Shown one piece after another: positions 17,225 to 24,644 of a stretch of DNA of 51,395 nucleotides (positions are counted from its first letter, which is position 1; the number at the start of each line of letters is the position of its first letter). Origin of the DNA: CAYLJO01 sp964383905 (lineage in GTDB: Bacteria; Acidobacteriota; Blastocatellia; Pyrinomonadales; Pyrinomonadaceae); NCBI GenBank assembly GCA_964383905.1, contig CAYLJO010000011.1, positions 1 to 51,395 of the forward strand. Direction: 5' to 3'. The translations under genes and the position numbers were made by a program. The notes under the pieces are model-generated. The model was not told the origin of the DNA and made no database searches. It saw nothing but the letters and a program-made list of their open reading frames with translations.

Positions 17225-18478
17225 TCATGTCTTTGGTGGGTAATAGCCTTTGCGCGCTCGCACACGTAGATTCGGGCGTGTGGTGACGCGCAGGCTGATC
17301 GTGCGAAAGCGCCCGTCCCTTCGGTCGTCTGTCGGGTAGTAACTCAAAACATACTGTTGCGCAAGATCGGCTGAGATTTGCGCAAAGGCCTTGTCTAAAT
17401 CGGCCGTGCTCTTAGGCACGTAGACGGCCCCGCCCGTCTGCGCGGTTAATTCCTGCATACGTCTTTCGGCCGTGAGGTCGCGTAGATTCGCGTTCTCATA
17501 CTGTCCCGTAAGATTTACGTTCTCGATAATGTCTGTGTCGACACAGTAGACCTGGCAATCGGATGCCAACGCCCGCTGGAGCGTAGTGTCAAAGTCGATG
17601 TTGCTGGTGGTATCGACACCGTCCGAGACGATCACGATAACTTTGCGGCCCTGATACGGGCGCAGGTAAGCGGCGGCCATCGAGATGCCGTCCAGAAGCG
17701 CGGTCGCGCCCTCGGGTTTACCGAAACGCTCGATTGTTCGCACGAGCGTCCTGACGTCGCCGGTAAAAGGCTGCGCCAGGGAGGAGTCGGTCGAGACGGA
17801 ATAAACGGCCGCCTGGTCTATCGGGCGCATCACGTGGCGAAAGAAGCGGACGGCGGCCTGCTTTTCAAACTCGCGCGCGGCGAGGAGGCTATCGCTGTTG
17901 TCAAACAGCATCACCATCCGCACGGGCGTTTCGGAGCGGCCAAGATCGCCGATCGGTCTCGGCTGCCCGTCAACACGCAGCTCGAAATCTTCCAGTTTGA
18001 GATCAGTCACCGCGCGCCCTTTATCGTCGATGACTGAGGCGGGAACGGTTACCAGGTTTGAGTTGACCTTAATCACCTCCGCCGGGTCGACTTCTTCTGC
18101 TCCCGCGTCCGCCGCGCCGGTGGCAGGCGGTTTAGACGGCAAGGGCGGCGGCGGACCGATCGCCGCCGGATCTGTTGCGACTCGCGTCTCGGTCGCGACG
18201 GCAGGCGCGGGCGTGGTTTGCTGCTGTGGGTTCGCGTCTATAGCTCGCCTCGGGCGCGCTTGCGCCGGAGGAGGGGATGACTTGCCGGTGGGTGACTGTT
18301 GGCGGCGGCCTGATTGTGCGTGTGAGCCTGTTACCGGCATCAAGAGCGCGAGGCTGAGCACCAGGCCGAGAGAAATATATATGCCTTGCGTGGCTGCCCG
18401 AAGCCTCAGCCGCTTTACAGGGTCGCAACGCCGGCGGCGGTACTGTTGTCGTGGAGTGTGTAAAGCCAAGAGTCCCAC
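17225..18478 (-). CDS. Secreted VWA-domain protein (acidobacterial VWFA-related family)
   Basis: 417 aa. A hydrophobic segment (IYISLGLVLSLALLMPVTGSHAQ) is preceded by a basic N-terminus, then a long Pro/Ala linker. A VTDLKLEDFELRVDGQPRPI segment precedes the VWA domain, which starts VRMVMLFDNSDSL and carries the metal-site motif DxSxS. The domain continues with GATALLDGISMAA and VIVIVSDGVDTTS. The C-terminal RVRARKGYYPPK is typical of the VWFA-related group common in Acidobacteria. The only ATG lies 64 bp inside trmFO; later in-frame starts would cut the signal sequence. The role is unknown; adhesion or a structural periplasmic function is inferred from the domain. Confidence 0.85.
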   Translation of the reverse strand: MGLLALHTPRQQYRRRRCDPVKRLRLRAATQGIYISLGLVLSLALLMPVTGSHAQSGRRQQSPTGKSSPPPAQARPRRAIDANPQQQTTPAPAVATETRVATDPAAIGPPPPLPSKPPATGAADAGAEEVDPAEVIKVNSNLVTVPASVIDDKGRAVTDLKLEDFELRVDGQPRPIGDLGRSETPVRMVMLFDNSDSLLAAREFEKQAAVRFFRHVMRPIDQAAVYSVSTDSSLAQPFTGDVRTLVRTIERFGKPEGATALLDGISMAAAYLRPYQGRKVIVIVSDGVDTTSNIDFDTTLQRALASDCQVYCVDTDIIENVNLTGQYENANLRDLTAERRMQELTAQTGGAVYVPKSTADLDKAFAQISADLAQQYVLSYYPTDDRRDGRFRTISLRVTTRPNLRVRARKGYYPPKT

Positions 18479-19767
18479 TCTTTCAGTGCAAGTTCGACCT
18501 GTAGTTGATGGCGCTCACGCTTGCGCCGCACGCGGCGGCTGTTTTCTTCATCAAGAGGCTGTAGTAGGGCGAACGTAATGTTGACCGGCTGATAATTGTC
18601 TGTCCTGGCGCTTGAAACGTAGCGGGCAAGAGCGCCCGTGGCGCTTTTCGGCGGCGCCTCTATCAAATCGAGACCGGCGGCGAGCCGCGACGCATTCAAC
18701 CCCGCCAGCCAACCTGTCGCGACCGACTCGACATACCCTTCGACGCCGCTAATCTGCCCCGCGAAGAAGACCCGCAGGCGCTCGCGCATCTGCATCGTCG
18801 GGGCCAGCACACGCGGCGCACATATATAAGTATTACGATGAATTTGCCCGTACTGCAAGAACTCCGCTCGTTCCAGTCCCGGGATCAGGCGCAGCACGCC
18901 CGCCTGTTCGCTATAGCGTAGATGATTTTGGAAGCCGACAAGGCTGTACGCGTCGGCCATTAAATTTTCCTGGCGGAGTTGTACGGCGGCGTACGGCTCG
19001 CGTCCTGTGCGCGGGTCGACGAGGCCGACGGGCTTCATCGGCCCGTAGCGCAAGGTGTCAACGCCGCGCCGTGCCAGTTCCTCGATCGGCAAACAAGCCT
19101 CGAACCAGCGCGTCTCTTCGAAGCGGTGCAGCGGCACGCTCTTGGCGCTAATTAAAGCCTGATAAAAGCGCGCGTACTGCTCTTCGTCCATCGGGCAGTT
19201 GAGATAATCGTCGCCGCCCTTATGATAACGCGCGGCGCGGAAGGCGACCCGCCCGTCAACGGAATCGGCGGCGACAATCGGCGCAATCGCATCATAGAAA
19301 TAGAGCTGATCATCGCCCGTCAATCTCATGATCTCGGCGGTAAGAGCATCGGAGGACAGCGGCCCGGTGGCGATGATCGTGATCACATTTTCGGGCACGC
19401 GGGTCATCTCCTCGCGCACGAGCGTGATCCTCGGGTGCGCGGAGATGCGCTCTGTGATGAAGTCGGCGAATTTGTGCCGGTCGACGGCCAGCGCCGCGCC
19501 CGCCGGGACTCGCGTCGCGGCTGCTGCTTCCATCACGAGCGAACCGGCGCGGCGCAACTCTTCCTTCAGCAGGTAGGGCGCGGTGCCCGGCTCGTCTGAT
19601 TTTAACGAGTTCGAGCAGACGACCTCCGCCAGCCGATCGGTCCGGTGCGCGGGCGTTTGCCTGACCGGGCGCATCTCATAAAGGCGCACACTCGCTCCGG
19701 CCCGCGCCGCCTGCCAGGCTGCTTCAACTCCCGCGAAACCTCCACCAATGACGACGATTTCATTCAT
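18415..19767 (-). CDS. trmFO: tRNA m5U54 methyltransferase, FADH2- and folate-dependent (TrmFO)
   Basis: 450 aa. It has the N-terminal FAD motif IVVIGGGFAGVEAAW, then the family block AEVVCSNSLKSDEPGTAPYLLKEEL with its conserved Cys, YFYDAIAPIVAADS, GGDDYLNCPMDEEQY, and a C-terminal GQISGVEGYVESVATGWLAG. TrmFO uses methylenetetrahydrofolate to methylate U54 in the tRNA T-loop and replaces the SAM-dependent TrmA in many bacteria. The start is ATG at 19767. The 3' end overlaps the start of the VWA gene. Identification is firm. Confidence 0.97.
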   Translation of the reverse strand: MNEIVVIGGGFAGVEAAWQAARAGASVRLYEMRPVRQTPAHRTDRLAEVVCSNSLKSDEPGTAPYLLKEELRRAGSLVMEAAAATRVPAGAALAVDRHKFADFITERISAHPRITLVREEMTRVPENVITIIATGPLSSDALTAEIMRLTGDDQLYFYDAIAPIVAADSVDGRVAFRAARYHKGGDDYLNCPMDEEQYARFYQALISAKSVPLHRFEETRWFEACLPIEELARRGVDTLRYGPMKPVGLVDPRTGREPYAAVQLRQENLMADAYSLVGFQNHLRYSEQAGVLRLIPGLERAEFLQYGQIHRNTYICAPRVLAPTMQMRERLRVFFAGQISGVEGYVESVATGWLAGLNASRLAAGLDLIEAPPKSATGALARYVSSARTDNYQPVNITFALLQPLDEENSRRVRRKRERHQLQVELALKEWDSWLYTLHDNSTAAGVATL

Positions 19768-19789
19768 TTAGGCTAATCAGCAGTTACAG

Positions 19790-19817
19790 ATTTGAAATCT
19801 CAAATTCCACATTCGAA
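19790..19817. repeat. Four degenerate heptads (ATTTGAA type) before trmFO
   Basis: Four consecutive 7-base units, ATTTGAA, ATCTCAA, ATTCCAC and ATTCGAA, lie between the trmFO start and the stop of the upstream gene. AGATTTGAAATCT at their left end is self-complementary apart from the centre. Same style as the other heptad elements. Confidence 0.45.
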
Positions 19818-19821
19818 GCGA

Positions 19822-21516
19822 TCAGGGTCCTGGTTTTGATTGAGGCGCGGTGTTCGTTTTGGGCGCATCCAGCTTGTAGTCGCGCACATTGCTGGTGAAG
19901 CGCCGGTAATCGCCGAATTCGGTTGTGATATTCAATTCATTGCTCGCGAGCAGGAGCACTTTGAATGACGCATTGACCTGCGAGAAGCGCGGCAGCCAGA
20001 CGCCCTCGGCCATGCGGGTCTGCTCCAGGACCACCGCTGCGCCCGGACGGACCGAGGCGAGCAGGCCGCCGCCCACCTTAAAAGCTTCGGCGAGCCGCGC
20101 CTCAAGCCGCATCACCTGTTTATCAGTTGGATCAATCCAGACGACGCCGACCAGTTTCGCGATCAACGATTCAGCGCGATTCCGCGGATGAAAATCGGGG
20201 CGTGGGCGAAAGTCGAAGACAACGGCGTCGCGGTCGCGCAAACGCTCGCGGCGCGGAGAAACGAACTCGCACGCGCGCAGGAATGTAGCGACCCCCGGCC
20301 CCTCATCTTCCTCATCCGCTGTTTTTTCATCGCCCTGCTTTTTTGCACGCTCCGCACGCTCGCGTTCCTGCTTCTGCTTATCCTTTTCATGTTCGCGCTC
20401 GGCCTTTGACAGCTCTTCCGCTACGCGCTTCTCTTCTTTGGCCGCCCGCCCGGGTGAAAGCGGGACGCCGTTCTCACTGATCGACTTAAACACGTGCCGG
20501 CGACCGGGCATCGGAAAAACTTCATAAAGCTGAACGGTCTCCTTCTTCACCTGGCCATGGCCGTCGACATCGCGCCGCGTGCGTTTCTCCGTGTATGTGT
20601 ACTCGCTCCGGCGCCGGTCTATCTCCTCCTGATTATGCCCGACCTCACGCAGCAACGCCCGAACGTCGAGCGCCTCCGCGCTGCGCGGCGGGTCGAAGAC
20701 CGAATCGCCGAGCCCCTGGTTGTAACTCGCGCGCCGCAACACAAAGGTTAAAGAGCCTGTCCCGTTGATATCCATCACGACGCGGTGCGGCTCGAGCAAA
20801 CCATCCTCGGCGCGGTAATCACCAAAACGTGAGGTTGTTTTGCGCGCCTCATTCTCGACCTGTAAAAGCAGTTTACTGGACGCGCCGAACCGGTAGCGCA
20901 ACCGTGCGCCACTGCGCGACGAGAATTCTACAACGTAGGCGGGCTCACCGTCTGCCCTATCAAGGCTCATAGTGCGTGCCAGGACATTGAGAGTCCTGTA
21001 ATTCACCAACCGGCCGGCGTCGAGCGCGGCCTGCAACCTGGCTGTGCCCGCCTCGGGGCCAGTCAGCGTGCGCCCCGTTCCGTCAAGACCGCGCTCCCAC
21101 GCCGAACTAGTATTCGCCGCAGAGTTGATCTCCCCGTTGCCGAAGATCATGTCCGTGCGCGCAGAAGCGGGGGCCTTCACCTGCGTTTTTGCGTTGCCGA
21201 GCGGCTGGCCCTTCAAGTGTATGGCCCATTCATAGGTCGCATCCTTGATGCTCATGACGCGCCTCCTGCCGCCAATTGCCTTCAAGTAATCTGCGACAAT
21301 CTTTTCCGGCGCGGGCAGTTTCGTCGAGCGGACGGCGGTGGCCGTACTTCTCTTCTGCGCGAAGAGCGGCGCGTAAGCGACCGCGGCAAGCAGAACGGCA
21401 AAACTAAGGGCAGCGAAGCGAGGCAAGCCACGCCAGGGCGCGAAGGCGCCAAGACAAGAGCTGATTTGCTCTTGTCGTCTTGGCGCCTTGGCGTAAGAAT
21501 TTTGTTCCATTCTCAT
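19822..21516 (-). CDS. Secreted two-domain protein of unknown function (LolA-like halves)
   Basis: 564 aa. The signal segment (FAALSFAVLLAAVAYAPLFAQ) lies unusually far in, at residues 34-54. The first 33 residues are partly encoded by a palindromic repeat element. The first half (IVADYLKAIGGRRRVMSIKD to FGDYRAEDG) resembles outer-membrane lipoprotein-sorting, LolA/LolB-type beta sheets. A very charged Lys/Glu linker (EREHEKDKQKQERERAERA region) follows. The second half (CEFVSPRRERLRDRDAVVFDF to FGDYRRF) again resembles such a fold. AGGA lies 5 nt before the ATG at 21516. It follows the 58-aa gene by 16 nt. No function can be assigned with confidence. Confidence 0.75.
   Translation of the reverse strand: MRMEQNSYAKAPRRQEQISSCLGAFAPWRGLPRFAALSFAVLLAAVAYAPLFAQKRSTATAVRSTKLPAPEKIVADYLKAIGGRRRVMSIKDATYEWAIHLKGQPLGNAKTQVKAPASARTDMIFGNGEINSAANTSSAWERGLDGTGRTLTGPEAGTARLQAALDAGRLVNYRTLNVLARTMSLDRADGEPAYVVEFSSRSGARLRYRFGASSKLLLQVENEARKTTSRFGDYRAEDGLLEPHRVVMDINGTGSLTFVLRRASYNQGLGDSVFDPPRSAEALDVRALLREVGHNQEEIDRRRSEYTYTEKRTRRDVDGHGQVKKETVQLYEVFPMPGRRHVFKSISENGVPLSPGRAAKEEKRVAEELSKAEREHEKDKQKQERERAERAKKQGDEKTADEEDEGPGVATFLRACEFVSPRRERLRDRDAVVFDFRPRPDFHPRNRAESLIAKLVGVVWIDPTDKQVMRLEARLAEAFKVGGGLLASVRPGAAVVLEQTRMAEGVWLPRFSQVNASFKVLLLASNELNITTEFGDYRRFTSNVRDYKLDAPKTNTAPQSKPGP
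21430..21494. repeat. Palindromic repeat (CTTGGCGC type) inside a coding start
   Basis: The left arm ACGCCAGGGCGCGAAGGCGC plus CAAGACAAGAG pairs imperfectly with the right arm CTCTTGTCGTCTTGGCGCCT plus TGGCGT around a CTGATTT loop. The unit CTTGGCGC/CTTGGCGT repeats. It encodes about residues 8-28 of the downstream-reading secreted protein. Confidence 0.6.
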
Positions 21517-21532
21517 GCGGTCCTAAAGAGAG

Positions 21533-21709
21533 TTAAGACGGCTGGCCCTCGGTCGTCTCGTCTGCATCTGGCGGCTGCGGAACGTCTGCATCCATCGCGG
21601 CGGCAGATTCCTGTTCGGCCTTGAGTCCCTCCTCTTGAGTGTCCCCGGTCCGGCCCTTTTCCTTAGTGCCGCCGGCCCGTGGCGCTTCGCCTTTACTCTG
21701 CTGGGTCAT
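21533..21709 (-). CDS. Small acidic hydrophilic protein, 58 aa
   Basis: It runs from the ATG at 21709 to a TAA at 21533 and encodes MTQQSKGEAPRAGGTKEKGR followed by a Glu/Asp/Pro-rich tail ending TTEGQPS. AAGGAG lies 9 nt upstream of the start, a strong ribosome site that argues for a real gene. It has no hydrophobic segment and no known motif, and its composition suggests a disordered peptide. It sits 59 nt after the H1-like gene and 16 nt before the two-domain secreted protein, so all three may be co-transcribed. Confidence 0.65.
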   Translation of the reverse strand: MTQQSKGEAPRAGGTKEKGRTGDTQEEGLKAEQESAAAMDADVPQPPDADETTEGQPS

Positions 21710-21768
21710 GTATTCATACTCCTTGATTGATCATCCGAGGCCCGCGCGAGCGGTTGAGTGACGCGCCC

Positions 21769-22326
21769 CTACCTACCTTTCCTGCCGGATTTCCTGGCGC
21801 CAACCTTCTTTCCTGCGCCGGCCTTTTGCGACCGCCGCGACTGTGCCTTACCTGCCGCTCTCTTGGCAGCGCCCTTTTTCGCGGTGCCGCCGGCGCGCTT
21901 TTTAGCAGCGGCCTTCTTCGCGCCTCTCTTTTTCGTGCCCGACTTCTTAGCGGCTTTCTTTGCGCCCGACTTCCTGGCCCCGGCGGCAGATTTTGAGGTC
22001 GCTCTTTTTGCAGAAGATTTAGTGGCTTTGCCCGCGCGGCCGGACCGCGGCGGAGCAGTCGTGGCTGCTTGCCTTTCCCTCTTCTCTATATTGCGTTGGG
22101 CTTTCTCGCGCGCCCCCTCCATCAGTTGCCTGATTCGCTCGGCCTCGTCCTGTGGAGGGGCGGGCGCGGTCTCGCCTTCGCGCAGGCGACGCTCCTCTTC
22201 CTGTCGTGCAAAACGTTCGCGTTCCTCCTCGGCTATCGCTCCCTGATTCTTTTGAAACTCGAACTCATTCAAATGCCCGCCGCCAATCTTGTAGCGATCG
22301 ACGTTGCGGGTCGGATCTTTCGGCAT
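21769..22326 (-). CDS. Histone H1-like Lys/Ala-rich DNA-binding protein
   Basis: 185 aa. The N-terminal half is charged and probably helical (IAEEERERFARQEEERRLRE). The C-terminal half, from about residue 95, consists of Lys/Ala/Gly/Arg repeats of KKAAKK and KRAAGK type, as in bacterial H1-like proteins and eukaryotic H1 tails. Such tails bind DNA non-specifically and compact or shield the nucleoid. AAGGAG lies 11 nt before the ATG. The gene is transcribed away from the tRNA-Thr promoter region. The function in this organism is inferred from composition only. Confidence 0.75.
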   Translation of the reverse strand: MPKDPTRNVDRYKIGGGHLNEFEFQKNQGAIAEEERERFARQEEERRLREGETAPAPPQDEAERIRQLMEGAREKAQRNIEKRERQAATTAPPRSGRAGKATKSSAKRATSKSAAGARKSGAKKAAKKSGTKKRGAKKAAAKKRAGGTAKKGAAKRAAGKAQSRRSQKAGAGKKVGARKSGRKGR

Positions 22327-22361
22327 CTCGCTTTGTTCTCCTTCGATTCGAGCGCCCCTGC

Positions 22362-22391
22362 TTGACAGCTTAAGCGGCGCGTTCGTATAGT
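22362..22391 (+). promoter_or_regulatory. Promoter of tRNA-Thr
   Basis: TTGACA (22362-22367) and TATAGT (22386-22391) are separated by 18 nt. The expected start lies some 10-14 nt before the mature tRNA. This is the clearest sigma70-type promoter in the window. Confidence 0.7.
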
Positions 22392-22410
22392 TTTACTTTA
22401 CGTTAGAGAG

Positions 22411-22486
22411 GCCACCTTAGCTCAGTTGGCAGAGCGACGGTTTCGTAAACCGTAGGTCTCCGGTTCGACCCCGGAAGGTGGCTCCA
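22411..22486 (+). tRNA. tRNA-Thr(CGT)
   Basis: A full cloverleaf: acceptor stem GCCACCT/AGGTGGC, D-arm GCTC/GAGC, anticodon stem ACGGT/ACCGT with loop TTCGTAA (anticodon CGT, reads ACG), and T-arm TCCGG/CCGGA with loop TTCGACC. CCA is encoded at the 3' end (22484-22486). Confidence 0.97.
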
Positions 22487-22662
22487 TTCCTTTATTTCAC
22501 ACTGAATCGGCATCGAGTTTATCATATCAGCGCCTTGCGGAGCAGAGCGTGTATTATATGATCGGGGCCTATTTATTCTCACCCCGAAGCAGGCCGGTTA
22601 GTTGTAGCCCAGGCGTGAGTGCCGGCCGCCATTAATCATCCAGATTCTGCTCTGGATAGTTC

Positions 22663-23490
22663 ATGATGCTGCAGCTTAAGCTGAGAACCGCTCCCGCTTA
22701 CTACGACCCTTACGGTCTACCCTGCTACGCAACCCCTCAAGCCAAGGGCCTTTCAGAATTCCAGGACAATCAACTGATCAAGGGCGCCCTGGTCGAGGGC
22801 TACACGGCTGCCGTCGCCGCCACCCTCTTCCGCTTGGTCAAGCAGGAGGTGTTGGCTGCTGCCGCCCGCCCCGGCACTCCTGATGTCCTGGAGATCGGCG
22901 GCGGCGTCGGCCGGTTCTTTGACGCACTTAAGCAAGAAGTAGGCACCTATATCAACATTGAGCCCGGGCTCACGATCATCGACGAGCAGACGTTGGCGCA
23001 GTTAAACAATCCGAAACACCAGGTGATCAGATGCTCTGCCGAAGAGATCCCGCTCTACGACGCTTCGGTGGACATCGTCATCGCGGTCGCCTCCTTCGAT
23101 CATATCCCGGACTGCCGGAAGGCGTTGGCCGAGGTGCGAAGGTTACTGAGGGAGGGGGGCGCTTTCATCCTGGTGCTTAACAACCGGCGGTCATGGTGGA
23201 AGCTGCTCTTATCCCGAACCGAGTATTTGCGGAGGAGGGAGGAGGAGATCGCCAAAGAGCACTATTTCCAATGGTCATTGGCGGATTGTGCGGCACAGCT
23301 TTCGGAGTTCCTGACCGTCAGGAAAATCTATTCAGATTCATACTGTCCTTATGTACCGCGGGTATGGAGGTATGTGCTGCCGGTCTGTGATGTGGTGGGG
23401 AGGAGATTGATCCCGAGGTACGGGGCTAACATCATTGCCGTGTGCAGGAAATCTGGCGGTGGTCCTGACGTTCTCCCAGCGCTTGGCTAG
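22663..23490 (+). CDS. Class I SAM-dependent methyltransferase
   Basis: 275 aa. A Rossmann-type SAM domain is visible: motif I VLEIGGGVGRFF (about residues 75-86), the acidic loop YINIEPG, VIRCSAEEIPLYDASVDIVI (motifs II/III region of the Methyltransf_11 type), and LREGGAFILVLNN. The N-terminus (YYDPYGLPCYATPQAKGLSEF) and a Trp/Arg-rich C-terminus are not recognised. The substrate is unknown; a small molecule, lipid or glycan precursor is possible. It is a single gene downstream of tRNA-Thr and convergent with the PilZ gene. ATG at 22663 or 22666 could start it. Confidence 0.85.
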   Translation: MMLQLKLRTAPAYYDPYGLPCYATPQAKGLSEFQDNQLIKGALVEGYTAAVAATLFRLVKQEVLAAAARPGTPDVLEIGGGVGRFFDALKQEVGTYINIEPGLTIIDEQTLAQLNNPKHQVIRCSAEEIPLYDASVDIVIAVASFDHIPDCRKALAEVRRLLREGGAFILVLNNRRSWWKLLLSRTEYLRRREEEIAKEHYFQWSLADCAAQLSEFLTVRKIYSDSYCPYVPRVWRYVLPVCDVVGRRLIPRYGANIIAVCRKSGGGPDVLPALG

Positions 23491-23590
23491 CCCGTGAGGA
23501 TGTGAACCACGGCCAGCGTAAGAATCGCTCCCGCGAGTTGCGTCGCCGCCCGGTCAACTTGCAGCGCCGGAGGCCATGACGGCCGCCCCC

Positions 23591-24061
23591 TTATCGTTTC
23601 CTGAGCCGTGTCGCCCGCGCGCGCGGGTTTCGCAGCATGCGCAGGTATTCAACTAATCGCTGCTTATCCCTACCGCTTATCCCGGTGATACGTACGCCGA
23701 TCAGGTGTTTTCCTTCCGCGTTGTTTTCGTGTAAGGGTTCATAGCGCACCGGGGCGGCATGGATCTCAACCTCTCCGCCCGGGAGATCCAGCAGCACAAT
23801 CCGTAGCGTGCAATTTTCATCGGTAATATGGCGGTCTCCGATTCGCATGGAGGGTACGACGAGCCCCAATCCGATCTCGCTGATGTCGCGCGTGTAGCCT
23901 TCGAGCGGCAGCAGATGGGCGCCCTCCGAGCCTTCCCTTTCGTCAAGCAGCGAGAGGCTGAAGAGCAGGCGGGCCCCGCATTGCGCTTTATATCGTGGGG
24001 ACTGGCGGCGATCATAAAGCCCGCGCAGGCGTGCGGCGATGGAGCGGATTAACTCTGACAC
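23591..24061 (-). CDS. PilZ-domain protein, probable c-di-GMP effector
   Basis: 156 aa carrying both halves of the c-di-GMP-binding signature: RQSPR (RxxxR, Arg19-Arg23) and DISEIG (DxSxxG, Asp59-Ser61-Gly64), followed by GLGLVVPSMRIG and a beta-barrel ending IGVRITGISGRDKQRLVEYL. PilZ proteins change partner activity on binding cyclic di-GMP and often affect motility, exopolysaccharide or secretion. No partner gene is adjacent. The start is ATG at 24061. Confidence 0.88.
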   Translation of the reverse strand: MSELIRSIAARLRGLYDRRQSPRYKAQCGARLLFSLSLLDEREGSEGAHLLPLEGYTRDISEIGLGLVVPSMRIGDRHITDENCTLRIVLLDLPGGEVEIHAAPVRYEPLHENNAEGKHLIGVRITGISGRDKQRLVEYLRMLRNPRARATRLRKR

Positions 24062-24303
24062 CTTGCTATGTACCTCTGGGCGGCAATGATATTTAGCGTG
24101 TACGAGTAGCGGTCGGCACTCTAAATATAATTATGAAGATACGGGACAAAACATTTCGTGAAGCCGCACGCAATTGGTATGGCAAAAGGCGCGGCCCTGG
24201 ATAGCTGCCATTCTGCCGATTGGCAGTTCCCTGGCGGGTATGGTATACAACGAATTCGGGCGTTAAATTGGCGCTTGGCCGGTGGACGGCCAACAACTCT
24301 TTT

Positions 24304-24383
24304 GGGTCCGGTAGCTCAGCCAGGTCAGCCGAAGCGTCCGGTTCTTAATTGGAGGGTTGAGAGTTCAAGCCTCTCAGGCGACT
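24304..24383 (+). pseudogene. Degenerate tRNA-Lys(CTT)-like sequence
   Basis: The anticodon arm TCCGG-TTCTTAA-TTGGA (anticodon CTT) and the T-arm GAGAG-TTCAAGC-CTCTC are intact, and the D-region GCTCAGCCAGGT is recognisable. However, the D-arm carries extra bases so that GCTC no longer closes properly. The acceptor stem pairs over only about 5 bp (GGGTC/GACTC), and no CCA follows. It looks like a decayed or inserted-into tRNA-Lys gene; a divergent functional tRNA is less likely. Confidence 0.5.
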
Positions 24384-24545
24384 CTAGTAAAACCATTGAT
24401 CGAGCGGCGGGTGACGAGACTGCCGCCTGCGCGTTCTCGCTAACCTTGAGACAGGCATTTCTGGTCTGAGCGGTGCTGCTGCTTTCCATAACCCTCTCCC
24501 CGGTAGCAATCTTCGCTGGCCTTTTATTAGTAATTTGCTCTATAA

Positions 24546-24565
24546 CTGCACGAATTGTCGTGCAG
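24546..24565 (+). promoter_or_regulatory. Perfect hairpin in the M14 gene leader
   Basis: CTGCACGA and TCGTGCAG form a perfect 8-bp stem with an ATTG loop about 80 nt before the M14 start. No T-tract follows, so it is a leader structure or a dimeric operator rather than a terminator. Confidence 0.4.
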
Positions 24566-24644
24566 GATGGCGGCATGTTTCGCGGCCGCCTCCGGCATCA
24601 ATTCCGTCACCGACGAAACTACCCCTTTGAGCCCAAGGAGCATC

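Larger units (their letters stand above)
24062..24644. other. Intergenic region with tRNA-like remnant and hairpins
   Basis: This 583-bp divergent region between the PilZ and M14 genes holds the tRNA-Lys-like sequence (24304-24383), a small CTGCCA/TGGCAG hairpin near 24207 and a perfect 8-bp hairpin at 24546-24565. A TATAAC box at 24541 may belong to the M14 promoter, but its -35 is weak. Confidence 0.5.

Noticed and set aside
24325..24576. A minus-strand frame whose C-terminus reads ESPERLELSTLQLRTGRF
   Set aside because: That peptide is the antisense reading of a tRNA-like sequence, a well-known type of spurious annotation.
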